Shown here: positions 27,820-33,714 of the stretch, piece by piece | How positions within the stretch are numbered: position 1 is the stretch's first letter | Layout: every line of letters starts with the position of its first letter | Source: a virus | Length of the DNA stretch: 33,714 bases | Strand: one strand, 5' to 3' | Virus record (IMG/VR): IMGVR_UViG_3300023116_000166 | Span: 1 to 33,714 of that record | Translations under genes and position numbers: made by a program | Notes under the pieces: model-generated | Seen by the model: the letters and a program-made list of their open reading frames with translations, nothing else | Told to the model about the DNA's origin: nothing | Databases searched by the model: none

Positions 27820-29249
27820 GAATCATTCTGTCCGGGGGCGAGAAGGGTACCTACCGCAACATCCTGACCTCTATTGGGGTGCCTTCGATAGCCCTCAATA
27901 TCACTCAGTTCAACGTCCCCAAGACCAAAGAGATCGACCTCAAGGAACTTCTGGGCGGGGCGTCCATCACCGTCTACACCTCGGACGGGGACGAGGACGT
28001 GGACAAGTTCGACGAGTTCATCCGCACTCACGCTGACAGTATCGACATTGTTATCGGGCGACCCGACTACAACGGGGAGTGGCTGGGGGCCAAGTACGTG
28101 CCCCTGTGGAACGACGACAAGGACCCCGAGCGCCTCGCCTTCTTATGCCAAAAGCATGGTCGGGTAGCAATAAGTGATAGAGCCATAACGGGCAAAACAC
28201 TGCCCCGTATCAAGCAACTTCAACAGCGCTGGGGGGCCTCGCTTATCGGCATTACAAGCAAGGTCGATACCATCGAATCAGTGGACTGGGAGGCGGTCGT
28301 CGTTTCCTCTTGGACCAGTGTTGTCCGGTACGGAGAGACCCAGATATGGGACGGTCACGGACTGCGTCGATACCCTGCTCAGAAGAAGGATTCAGCCAGA
28401 AGGAAGCACCGAAGTGACATCGTTCGTCTCAATGTGGACTATGAGGCGGTACTGGAAGACGACGTTACAGAACTGGCGAAGTTAGCAGTCAAGTCGTGGC
28501 TCTCTTGGGAGATGCACACCTTCAATGCTGGGGCCTACCACCCTCCAGCGGACGACGACGAGGCCGAGTTCGATAGCAATACAGAGGGGTCAGATAGCAA
28601 CTATGACCCCCAAAAAGTAAGTGGCCCAAATCCGGTTTCTACCCTCCCTGCTATTACTACCGACCCCCCTCTGACCCGGCACGAAAGTGACCGAAAGTTG
28701 CTACCGGTTATCGGCATCGAGAGAGCAATAGCGAAGAGCACCTTCACCACCCCTGATGGCGAGGAAATCGAGGAAGATCAAGGGGTTGCGGTCAACGTGG
28801 TGCGCCACGACGGGTCTGGAATCCGCAACTGCAATAGTTGCTATCTCGCACCCCGATGCCCCGGTTTTCAGGAACATGCAGAATGTGCGTACAAGATTCC
28901 CGTAGAACTGAGGACGAAGGATCAGTTACAGGCCGTGCTCACTGCCATGTTGGAGATGCAGTCAGCGCGGGTTCTCTTCGCCCGCTTTGCTGAAGAACTA
29001 GAGGGTCAGGGGCTTGATCCTGCGGTATCAGCAGAGATGGATAGGCTATTCAAACTCACGAAAGAGTTCAAAGATATTGAGGACTCACGTGATCTAGTTC
29101 GCTTTGAGATGGAAGCACGGGGAAGTGCTGGAGTTCTCTCAAGAATCTTTGGTGAGAAGGCGGCGAGCAAAGCAAATGAGTTATCCCGTCCCATATCAGC
29201 AGAAGAGTTAGATATGACCATCCTCGACGCACAAATCGTCGATGAGTAA
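27816..29249 (+). CDS. Large unknown protein, two-domain, with mosaic codon use
   Basis: The 477-residue protein starts in a four-base overlap. The N-terminal ~230 residues (MRIILSGGEKGTYRNILTSI) are alpha/beta with a glycine-rich opening loop that recalls the SGGE start of phage proteins near TGT/DpdA-like families, though this is only a resemblance. A polar linker (PADDDEAEFDSNTEGSDSNY) separates it from a C-terminal domain with Cys-x2-Cys-x5-Cys and a further Cys (NCNSCYLAPRC, then ECAY) and a long charged helical region ending VLSRIFGEKAASK. Codons from about 28145 onward include more A/T-rich and rare choices (ATA, TTA, AGA) than the first third. Function unknown. Confidence 0.6.
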   Translation: MRIILSGGEKGTYRNILTSIGVPSIALNITQFNVPKTKEIDLKELLGGASITVYTSDGDEDVDKFDEFIRTHADSIDIVIGRPDYNGEWLGAKYVPLWNDDKDPERLAFLCQKHGRVAISDRAITGKTLPRIKQLQQRWGASLIGITSKVDTIESVDWEAVVVSSWTSVVRYGETQIWDGHGLRRYPAQKKDSARRKHRSDIVRLNVDYEAVLEDDVTELAKLAVKSWLSWEMHTFNAGAYHPPADDDEAEFDSNTEGSDSNYDPQKVSGPNPVSTLPAITTDPPLTRHESDRKLLPVIGIERAIAKSTFTTPDGEEIEEDQGVAVNVVRHDGSGIRNCNSCYLAPRCPGFQEHAECAYKIPVELRTKDQLQAVLTAMLEMQSARVLFARFAEELEGQGLDPAVSAEMDRLFKLTKEFKDIEDSRDLVRFEMEARGSAGVLSRIFGEKAASKANELSRPISAEELDMTILDAQIVDE

Positions 29250-29262
29250 CATATGAAATGAT

Positions 29263-29586
29263 ATGGCAAACAAGATCGTAAAGAACAACAACCGCTCGCA
29301 GGTTCTGGCTGAGGCCGACGAACTCATCAACGGGGACCGGAACAACCAGTACGGCGAACCCACTGATGACTTCCGTAAGACTGCCGACCTGTGGTCCGTC
29401 TACCTCACCTCGGTGGCGAAGGCCCCCGTCACACTGCTTCCGCATGACGTGGCAGTGCTGATGATGATGCTCAAGGTCAGTCGTATCGCTTGGTCTCCGA
29501 ACAAGCGTGACAACTGGACTGACCTCGCTGGGTATGCCGCATGTGGGTGGGACTGCGTCGTGGCCGAGTCCCTCAATGACGACTAA
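29263..29586 (+). CDS. DUF6378-type phage protein
   Basis: The 107-residue protein has the characteristic pattern of this family: AEADELINGDRNNQYGEP, DDFRKTADLWSVYL, HDVAVLMMMLKVSRIA and DLAGYAACGW, the last two being the strongest signatures. The family is widespread in phages of many hosts; its role is not established, though it has been annotated as a nucleotide-related protein by some. Its 3' end overlaps the first WhiB gene by 11 bases. The ATG is preceded by the GATATGG-type sequence without a clear RBS. Confidence 0.75.
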   Translation: MANKIVKNNNRSQVLAEADELINGDRNNQYGEPTDDFRKTADLWSVYLTSVAKAPVTLLPHDVAVLMMMLKVSRIAWSPNKRDNWTDLAGYAACGWDCVVAESLNDD

Positions 29587-29944
29587 GCGCTGGGCTGACG
29601 ACGCTCTCTGCGCTGGCTACCACAGCGAGATGTGGTATCCGCCCCTGTTCAAGGAGGAGCGGACTGCCCCCGAGGCTCAGTACTACGATCTAGGCAAGTT
29701 GATCTGCGAGCACTGTCCCATTCAACAGGAGTGCGCCGAGCGTGGAGCCGACGAGGAGTACGGCATGTGGGGCGGTCTTACGCCTAAAGAGCGGAGGCTC
29801 AATAGACCCCGGCCCACGAAGACCTACCTGCCGTTGGATAAAATCAAGGTGCTTCCAAAGGCCGATCCAGACGTGCCTCTATTCGTCCCCGAACTGAGGC
29901 TGGAGGTCCGTAAGCATTTGAAGCGACGGCCACGGAAGAAGTAG
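29576..29944 (+). CDS. WhiB-family transcription factor 1
   Basis: ATG at 29576 (CAATGACGAC) gives 122 residues. Cysteines at positions 12, 44, 47 and 53 form the C-x31-C-x2-C-x5-C iron-sulfur site (DDALC, CEHCPIQQEC), and GMWGG (63-67) is the WhiB turn motif. The C-terminus is basic (RKHLKRRPRKK), consistent with DNA binding. WhiB proteins bind sigma factor and [4Fe-4S] clusters and control transcription. Phage members such as TM4 WhiB affect host cell division. This supports an actinobacterial host. Confidence 0.9.
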   Translation: MTTKRWADDALCAGYHSEMWYPPLFKEERTAPEAQYYDLGKLICEHCPIQQECAERGADEEYGMWGGLTPKERRLNRPRPTKTYLPLDKIKVLPKADPDVPLFVPELRLEVRKHLKRRPRKK

Positions 29945-29947
29945 TAT
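29918..29947 (+). promoter_or_regulatory. Promoter candidate, TTGAAG-N18-TAGTAT
   Basis: TTGAAG (29918-29923), 18 bases, TAGTAT (29942-29947), inside and just after the end of the first WhiB gene. It would place a start near 29954 and a 24-base leader with RBS AGAGGAG before the second WhiB gene at 29978. The 18-base spacer is shared with the elements at 6078 and 6926. Confidence 0.5.
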
Positions 29948-29977
29948 CAGAAGGTCCACCCATACAAGAGGAGCACA

Positions 29978-30271
29978 ATGAGCGAAGAACTGTTCGACCA
30001 CTACGACAAGGTCTCTGACCAGTACGCACTGCCGATGCTGTTGCATCCCGAGAAGGATGTGCGCTGGAGGTCGGAAGCCGAATGTCGTAAGCATCCTGAG
30101 GTCGACTTCTTCTACGGTCCCACTGCCCCTGCTATCGCCATCTGCCAGAACTGCTCGGTCAGTGAGGCGTGTCTGAACTTCGCCGTCGACAACGAGATCT
30201 ACTACGGGGTCTACGGTGGGCTGTCCGGTAAGGACCGCAGGTGGTGGCCCATCCAGCAGGAGCCATCATGA
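29978..30271 (+). CDS. WhiB-family transcription factor 2
   Basis: The 97-residue protein has Cys36, Cys56, Cys59 and Cys65 (ECRKH, ICQNCSVSEAC) and GVYGG (77-81), so it is a second, divergent WhiB. The spacing between the first and second Cys is shorter (19 residues) than in the first copy (31). RBS AGGAG precedes the ATG. It has its own promoter candidate and overlaps the glycosyltransferase start (ATGA). The two WhiB proteins share only the motif residues, so they probably do different jobs rather than being recent duplicates. Confidence 0.88.
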   Translation: MSEELFDHYDKVSDQYALPMLLHPEKDVRWRSEAECRKHPEVDFFYGPTAPAIAICQNCSVSEACLNFAVDNEIYYGVYGGLSGKDRRWWPIQQEPS

Positions 30272-31341
30272 TCATCGGTGTCGCCAGTGCGGACTACCTT
30301 CGTGCTGACCGCTCCTCTGACGGAGTAGAGAAGTGGGGCGGTGCTGGCTGGGCACGACTGGGCCAGTACATCCCCTACTTCCGTGAGGCTGGTCACGAGG
30401 TCTACGTGGGCACGCTGTGGCAGAGGGAAGGCAAGTTGGCCGTGGAGCAGGCAGACGGCTCGGTGGAGTTCCCTGATGTGATCCTGCTACAGCGCATCAT
30501 GCACGACAAGGTCGATCAGTCGATCAAGTTCGGGCAGGAGCACGGTCAGATCGTTATCAACGATCTCGACGACTGGTACTGGGGGCTGGACCCGAGCAAC
30601 GAGGCGTTCAAGGCATCGCACCCCAAGTACAACCCCGTCGAGAACACGCTCTTCTATGCCAAGAATATGCAGGCATCGGACGTGCTGACGACCAGCACCC
30701 CGTATCTGGCGCAGAGGATGAAGGAGAAGTTCAAGAGGGACCCCATCGTCCTGCCGAACTGCATCGACGTGGGGCGGTTCTCTCCCGTCGATCAGGACGT
30801 AGACGTACCCACGGTGGGCTGGGTCGGCTCCACGTCGCACCGCTCAGGAGACATTGAGACGTTGCGTGGAGTCTTTGAGCGGTTCCTGCGTGAAGGCCAG
30901 ATCAAGATGTACCACGGTGGCGATGCCGTCACCTCGCCGTCGTTCGCCAGCGCCATCGGACTAGATGATGAGTTGGTGGAGCGGTCCCCCAGAAGGACAA
31001 CCGAGGAGTACCCGCAGTTGCTGACTATGCAGATCGGTATGGTGCCCCTGCGTGATACCCCCTTCAATATGGCTAAGAGCGCTATCAAAGGCTTAGAGTA
31101 TGCGGCTTCTGGGATTCCGTTCATCGCTGCCGCGCTGCCGAGTTACCGGGAGATCCACGATTTGTGGGGCGGCGGTTTCATGCTGGCTAAGCGACCTATG
31201 GACTGGGTAAAGGCCACTAAGAAACTGCTCGATAAGTCACTTCGTATCGAACTTCAGCAGTCTCTGTTGGAGAGTGTCAAACAGCACGACATCCGCCACG
31301 GAGCGAAGGCATGGCTGGAACTACTGGAAGGGTTGGCGTAA
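30268..31341 (+). CDS. GT-B fold glycosyltransferase
   Basis: The 357-residue protein starts in an ATGA overlap with the second WhiB gene. The N-terminal domain has WGGAGWARLGQYIPYF with the loop typical of sugar transferases, and NDLDDWYWGL; the C-terminal domain opens GWVGSTSHRSGD and contains EYAASGIPFIA, as in group 1 GT-B enzymes. Such enzymes transfer a sugar from NDP- or phosphate-linked donors. No sugar-nucleotide genes are nearby, so it would use host donors. Possible targets are phage DNA bases, virion proteins or host surface molecules. It may be translationally coupled to a 20-residue membrane peptide after it. Confidence 0.75.
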   Translation: MIIGVASADYLRADRSSDGVEKWGGAGWARLGQYIPYFREAGHEVYVGTLWQREGKLAVEQADGSVEFPDVILLQRIMHDKVDQSIKFGQEHGQIVINDLDDWYWGLDPSNEAFKASHPKYNPVENTLFYAKNMQASDVLTTSTPYLAQRMKEKFKRDPIVLPNCIDVGRFSPVDQDVDVPTVGWVGSTSHRSGDIETLRGVFERFLREGQIKMYHGGDAVTSPSFASAIGLDDELVERSPRRTTEEYPQLLTMQIGMVPLRDTPFNMAKSAIKGLEYAASGIPFIAAALPSYREIHDLWGGGFMLAKRPMDWVKATKKLLDKSLRIELQQSLLESVKQHDIRHGAKAWLELLEGLA

Positions 31342-31403
31342 TGGAACTTCTGCTGTGGCTGGCGCTCACCATCGTCATTATGATCCTGCTCAAGACACGA
31401 TGA
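31341..31403 (+). CDS. 20-residue membrane peptide
   Basis: ATG overlaps the glycosyltransferase stop (TAATG) and GGAAGG at 31326-31331 is its RBS. The peptide MELLLWLALTIVIMILLKTR is one hydrophobic helix with a basic C-terminus. Its stop overlaps the start of the phosphoesterase (ATGA). The RBS and the exact overlaps on both sides make a real gene likely despite the size. It could be a small membrane-protein modulator; the function is unknown. Confidence 0.5.
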   Translation: MELLLWLALTIVIMILLKTR

Positions 31404-32137
31404 GAGTGCTACTCGTAGGCGATACCCACGGTGATCGCCAGTTCGTATCCAACGTGAACCGTCTCGCCAAGACTCAGCGAGCGCAGTACGTCATCCAGTT
31501 GGGGGACTTCGGCTACTCCTTCCCTGAGGCCGTGCTGACCTCGATCAGGACGTGGCTCGATGCTGACGAGCGCCGTAAGTGGCTGTGGCTCGACGGGAAC
31601 CACGACCAGCACGACTACATCCGCTCTGAGATATGTAAGGGCAAGCACCCCAAGAAGCCGGTGGCCCACTTCCACGACCATATGTACTACTGCCCCCGTG
31701 GGAGCACGCTACGTATCGGTAAGAAGAAGGTGCTGTTCCTCGGGGGCGCTGTCAGCGTGGACAAGGCTCGTCGCACGCAGGGCGAGAACTGGTGGCCTCA
31801 GGAGTCGATCAACACTGCCGACGTGTACCGAGCAATAGACAACGGCAAGGGAGCCGATGTGCTCCTGAGCCACGACTGCCCCGAGTCTCTCGATATCAGA
31901 CGCTGGCTCCGCTCCAACGGATACAAGAGCGATAGGGACTCACGGCAGAATCGTATGGCTATCAGCGCAGTCGTTGACGAACTCGATATCCCCGAGGTGT
32001 ACCACGGGCACTACCACCACCGGTACACCGCTCACTACGGCAACACACTGATCGAGGGTCTGGGTGCTAACTACGCACGGGGCGAGCACTCGCCCAAGGC
32101 GACGCTCGATCACAACTGCCTGCTACTCGACTGGTAA
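31400..32137 (+). CDS. Metallophosphoesterase
   Basis: The 245-residue protein starts in an ATGA overlap. Motifs of the calcineurin-like superfamily: GDTHGD (7-12, Asp8/His10), GDFG (35-38, Asp36), GNHD (66-69), a His in SHDC (158) and GHYHH (203-207), so both metal sites look intact. Substrates in this family range from cyclic nucleotides and nucleotides to phosphoproteins and RNA. It ends before a bidirectional hairpin, closing the rightward block. The role in the phage could be host signalling or nucleotide salvage, but the substrate is unknown. Confidence 0.85.
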   Translation: MRVLLVGDTHGDRQFVSNVNRLAKTQRAQYVIQLGDFGYSFPEAVLTSIRTWLDADERRKWLWLDGNHDQHDYIRSEICKGKHPKKPVAHFHDHMYYCPRGSTLRIGKKKVLFLGGAVSVDKARRTQGENWWPQESINTADVYRAIDNGKGADVLLSHDCPESLDIRRWLRSNGYKSDRDSRQNRMAISAVVDELDIPEVYHGHYHHRYTAHYGNTLIEGLGANYARGEHSPKATLDHNCLLLDW

Positions 32138-32144
32138 CGCAGAA

Positions 32145-32168
32145 GAGCAGGGGCCGAAGCCCCTGCTC
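32145..32168. terminator. Bidirectional terminator-like hairpin, UUCG loop on the minus strand
   Basis: GAGCAGGGGC (32145-32154), loop CGAA, GCCCCTGCTC (32159-32168) is a perfect 10-bp stem. Read on the minus strand, the loop is TTCG closed by C-G, the very stable UUCG tetraloop. It lies between the last rightward gene and the last leftward gene, where convergent transcripts meet. No long T tract is seen on either side. Confidence 0.7.
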
Positions 32169-32227
32169 ACTGACGACACTTCCGTTGGGTCTGTCCAGAC
32201 ACCACTCCAGACAGTGGGAGTAACCCC

Positions 32228-32686
32228 TCAGGAGGTGGCGACCACGGGCCAGATGTACTCCAGCCCGAGTGGGGTGTTGGGCCAGATCGGCCCGTAGAAC
32301 TCGGGGTCCTTGCGGATGAGGTTGGACCGGTGCGAGATCATGATGTCGTTGAGGAACGACGGGGGAGTGGGGTCATCGCCGTAGTAGACGTGCATATCGA
32401 GCACGCCACGGAAGCGCTCCTGTAGCGAGTCCTGATACCCACGGCGCTTCCACTCAGCGCAACAGCGGAACCCGTAGTGGGCGAGGGATGCGATGCTCCC
32501 CTCCCACATGCGAGTGGCTGGGTGGTTGACCCACCCCTTGTGCTCCTTGGGGTTGCCGTCGTTGTCTACGCCACGGAGGACGTTGAGAATCTGCCACGCC
32601 TCGACACGTTGCTTGCCGAGACGGCGGTAGTCGAGGTGGTGGAATCCAAGGTCGAGGTCTGTGCCCTCGGGGACGAATGTCTGCAT
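32228..32686 (-). CDS. MSMEG_6728-family protein (pyrimidine dimer glycosylase-like)
   Basis: The start is the ATG with AGGAG upstream (minus strand), giving 152 residues. MQTFVPEG, LDYRRLGKQRVEAWQIL (18-34) and GWVNHPATRMWEG (51-63) are signatures of a family of actinobacterial and phage proteins related to the pyrimidine-dimer DNA glycosylase/endonuclease V group. Such enzymes remove UV-damaged bases. Direct activity has not been shown for this branch, as far as I know. It is the last gene of the leftward block, ending 60 bases from the hairpin. Confidence 0.75.
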   Translation of the reverse strand: MQTFVPEGTDLDLGFHHLDYRRLGKQRVEAWQILNVLRGVDNDGNPKEHKGWVNHPATRMWEGSIASLAHYGFRCCAEWKRRGYQDSLQERFRGVLDMHVYYGDDPTPPSFLNDIMISHRSNLIRKDPEFYGPIWPNTPLGLEYIWPVVATS

Positions 32687-32735
32687 GGTGTGCTCCTGTT
32701 GGTATGGGGTACTGCTGATCGTAATGCGACGGTGG

Positions 32736-32864
32736 TCAGTCCTGCAAGACCATCTTGACTCCACCGCCTGTGTGCTTGGAGCACGTGGGTGGATGGGTGG
32801 GCGTGACGTAGACGGTGACCGTCTGTCCACATCTGTTGCATTTGTACGTTGAGCCTTTTGACAT
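32736..32864 (-). CDS. 42-residue zinc ribbon protein
   Basis: MSKGSTYKCNRCGQTVTVYV, then TPTHPPTCSKHTGGG and a C-terminus VKMVLQD. Cys9, Cys12, Cys28 and His31 form a zinc site. RBS GGGAGGAA lies just upstream on the minus strand. It is the size of other phage mini zinc ribbons that may contact nucleic acid or RNA polymerase. Function unknown. Confidence 0.6.
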   Translation of the reverse strand: MSKGSTYKCNRCGQTVTVYVTPTHPPTCSKHTGGGVKMVLQD

Positions 32865-32898
32865 GGTTCCTCCCTTCTCGACGTACGAAGGTAGCAGA

Positions 32899-33192
32899 TC
32901 AGTCGAGATCAAAGATGATCTCCTCGGTAGCGAGGTCGTCCCCGTCCTCAAAGACGAGGCTGAACCCGATGCGGTTGAGGTCTCTGGCGACGTTGTAGAT
33001 GCCGTTGACCCAGAGCAGGACCGTCTCATCGAACTCCATGAGTTGGTCAGAGGGATCGTCCCAGTTCGGGTTGAAGTCAGACCCGACAACGATGTTGGTC
33101 GGAGTCACGTCGTCGTTGATCTGGTTACGCACCACGACGGTGATGAACTGGATGAAGCCCTCGGGGACACGTATGACACCGATATCAAACAT
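32899..33192 (-). CDS. 97-residue acidic protein, unknown
   Basis: The start MFDIGVIRVPEGF at 33192 has GAGGGG eight bases upstream; a longer version from 33231 would run deep into the neighbouring gene. The protein is acidic and beta-rich (FIQFITVVVRN, then NIVVGSDFNPNWDD). No family recognised. It overlaps the HicA-like gene by eight bases. It could be an antidote-like partner by position, but has no HicB features. Confidence 0.5.
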   Translation of the reverse strand: MFDIGVIRVPEGFIQFITVVVRNQINDDVTPTNIVVGSDFNPNWDDPSDQLMEFDETVLLWVNGIYNVARDLNRIGFSLVFEDGDDLATEEIIFDLD

Positions 33193-33418
33193 GCCTCTTA
33201 CCCCTCTTGTCTGTACTGAAGTCGAATCCATTCCGCTTCAGCATCGACCTGAAGTTCTTCCATGACCGGTACGAGCCGGTCAATGGCGAGAACACGCAGT
33301 GCCCATCTGGAGCCTGCCACTTGACGTGGTTGCCCCTCGTCACCGTGATGGTCCAGCCCCTCTTACGTGCCTCCTTGGCGATCTTCTCCATGTCCTTGTT
33401 GTTCATGCCGATAGCCAC
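33185..33418 (-). CDS. HicA-like dsRBD-fold protein
   Basis: GTG at 33418 is preferred because GAGGAGGA sits close upstream; ATG at 33406 is an alternative. The 77-residue protein has the HicA layout: KIAKEARKRGW, TVTRGNHVKW with His31 as the likely catalytic residue, a short central strand (HCVFSPLTG) and a C-terminal helix (RSWKNFRSMLKRNGF). HicA toxins cleave mRNA. No HicB-type antitoxin is adjacent; the phage versions may therefore be solitary regulators or host-acting nucleases. The call as HicA-like is moderate. Confidence 0.65.
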   Translation of the reverse strand: MAIGMNNKDMEKIAKEARKRGWTITVTRGNHVKWQAPDGHCVFSPLTGSYRSWKNFRSMLKRNGFDFSTDKRGKRHV

Positions 33419-33428
33419 TTGATCCTCC

Positions 33429-33665
33429 TCACTTCTTCTTGGCGTAGTACTCGGGATCACGGAGCCAACGCTCTACTTCCCGAGCGATGACGGGGAGTTC
33501 GCTCTTGAGTTGCTTCCTGATCTTTGGCCCGATGACCCACACGGTGATCCATACGGCTATGTACAGAGCACCGAGGGCACCGAAGAATAGCCACACCCAT
33601 GTCGGTGGGCCTTCGGGGGCGTACGGGCCACGACCAGCGTCCGTGATCAACGCCGACCACCACAT
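33429..33665 (-). CDS. 78-residue membrane protein
   Basis: The ATG at 33665 overlaps the upstream stop (TGATG); a GTG one codon earlier is also possible. An N-terminal stretch of about 22 residues (MWWSALITDAGRGPYAPEGP) precedes one hydrophobic segment at about 24-45 (WLFFGALGALYIAVWITVWV), then a cytoplasmic basic/acidic tail (KIRKQLKSELPVIAREVERW). This is a single-pass protein of unknown function. Confidence 0.55.
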   Translation of the reverse strand: MWWSALITDAGRGPYAPEGPPTWVWLFFGALGALYIAVWITVWVIGPKIRKQLKSELPVIAREVERWLRDPEYYAKKK

Positions 33666-33714
33666 CACTGATCGTCACCCGACCGCCACTGCTCGATGAT
33701 GGCCTCCACTGCGT
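33665..33714 (-). CDS. C-terminal fragment of a leftward gene, 5' partial
   Basis: The frame gives AVEAIIEQWRSGDDQ followed by TGA at 33667-33665, overlapping the next ATG. Only 15 residues are visible, so no function can be given. The helical acidic tail resembles ends of many small phage proteins. It shows that the leftward block continues beyond the window. Confidence 0.4.
   Translation of the reverse strand, partial: AVEAIIEQWRSGDDQ

Noticed and set aside
29247-29262. A third GATATGG-type leaderless start before the DUF6378 gene
   Set aside because: The -10-like TAACAT is ten bases from the ATG instead of six, and no TGN-TANNNT with the right offset is present.
1-33714. tRNA genes
   Set aside because: No cloverleaf-like sequence with a TTCGA-type T loop and matching acceptor stem was noticed by eye on either strand; a covariance search would settle it.

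Overview
This window looks like one stretch of a contractile-tailed (myovirus-type) bacteriophage of an actinobacterium. The contractile tail is inferred from three adjacent baseplate genes: a gp25/W-like wedge protein, a J-like protein and an I-like protein. An actinobacterial host is inferred from two tandem WhiB-family genes, a family otherwise confined to Actinobacteria and their phages, and from several TGN-TANNNT promoter-like elements. Genes are densely packed, with many ATGA, GTGA and TGATG overlaps and no gene-free stretch over about 110 bases. No tRNA, integrase, capsid, portal or terminase gene was recognised. The Thr-rich protein at the left edge suggests an uncultured aquatic actinophage, but that is a weak inference.

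Layout. 1-6.1 kb is the tail end of the virion module with an embedded lysis cassette: a Thr/Pro-rich partial protein, a 58-residue membrane protein, two holin-like proteins, an M15-type endolysin with two peptidoglycan-binding repeats, then baseplate W, J and I homologues. 6.1-7.0 kb is a single gene of unknown role between two promoter-like sequences. 7.0-16.9 kb is the replication module: an unknown first gene behind a structured leader, a DnaC/IstB-like helicase loader, a DnaB-like helicase, a CHC2/TOPRIM primase, an SNF2-type helicase, several small genes, a MerR-like HTH protein, a zinc-containing ssDNA-binding protein and a family A DNA polymerase with an intact proofreading domain. 16.9-21.6 kb is a recombination and repair module: RecA, two unrelated PD-(D/E)XK resolvase-like nucleases, a Cas4/RecB-like iron-sulfur exonuclease, and a SpoVS (Alba-like) protein.

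21.6-26.6 kb is the least explained region. It holds about fourteen consecutive short, mostly charged or Pro/Gly/Arg-rich, probably disordered proteins, of which one (25480-26367) carries a sliding-clamp-box-like peptide. Two of these genes sit exactly six bases behind near-identical extended -10 elements, which suggests leaderless transcripts. 26.6-32.1 kb carries a Cys-rich protein behind a palindromic operator-like site, a small membrane protein, a coupled pair of unknown genes (one 477-residue protein with mosaic codon use), a DUF6378-type protein, the two WhiB proteins, a GT-B glycosyltransferase, a 20-residue membrane peptide and a metallophosphoesterase. At 32.15 kb a perfect 10-bp hairpin with a UUCG loop on the minus strand separates this rightward block from a leftward block: a small membrane protein, a HicA-like protein, a small acidic protein, a zinc ribbon and a protein of the pyrimidine-dimer-glycosylase-like MSMEG_6728 family.

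How the genes fit together. Loader, helicase, primase, SSB and polymerase form a nearly complete phage replisome. RecA, exonuclease and resolvases would support recombination-dependent replication and processing of branched DNA before packaging. WhiB, MerR-like and other HTH proteins are the likely regulators. All functions are read from sequence motifs by eye; no database search was run.
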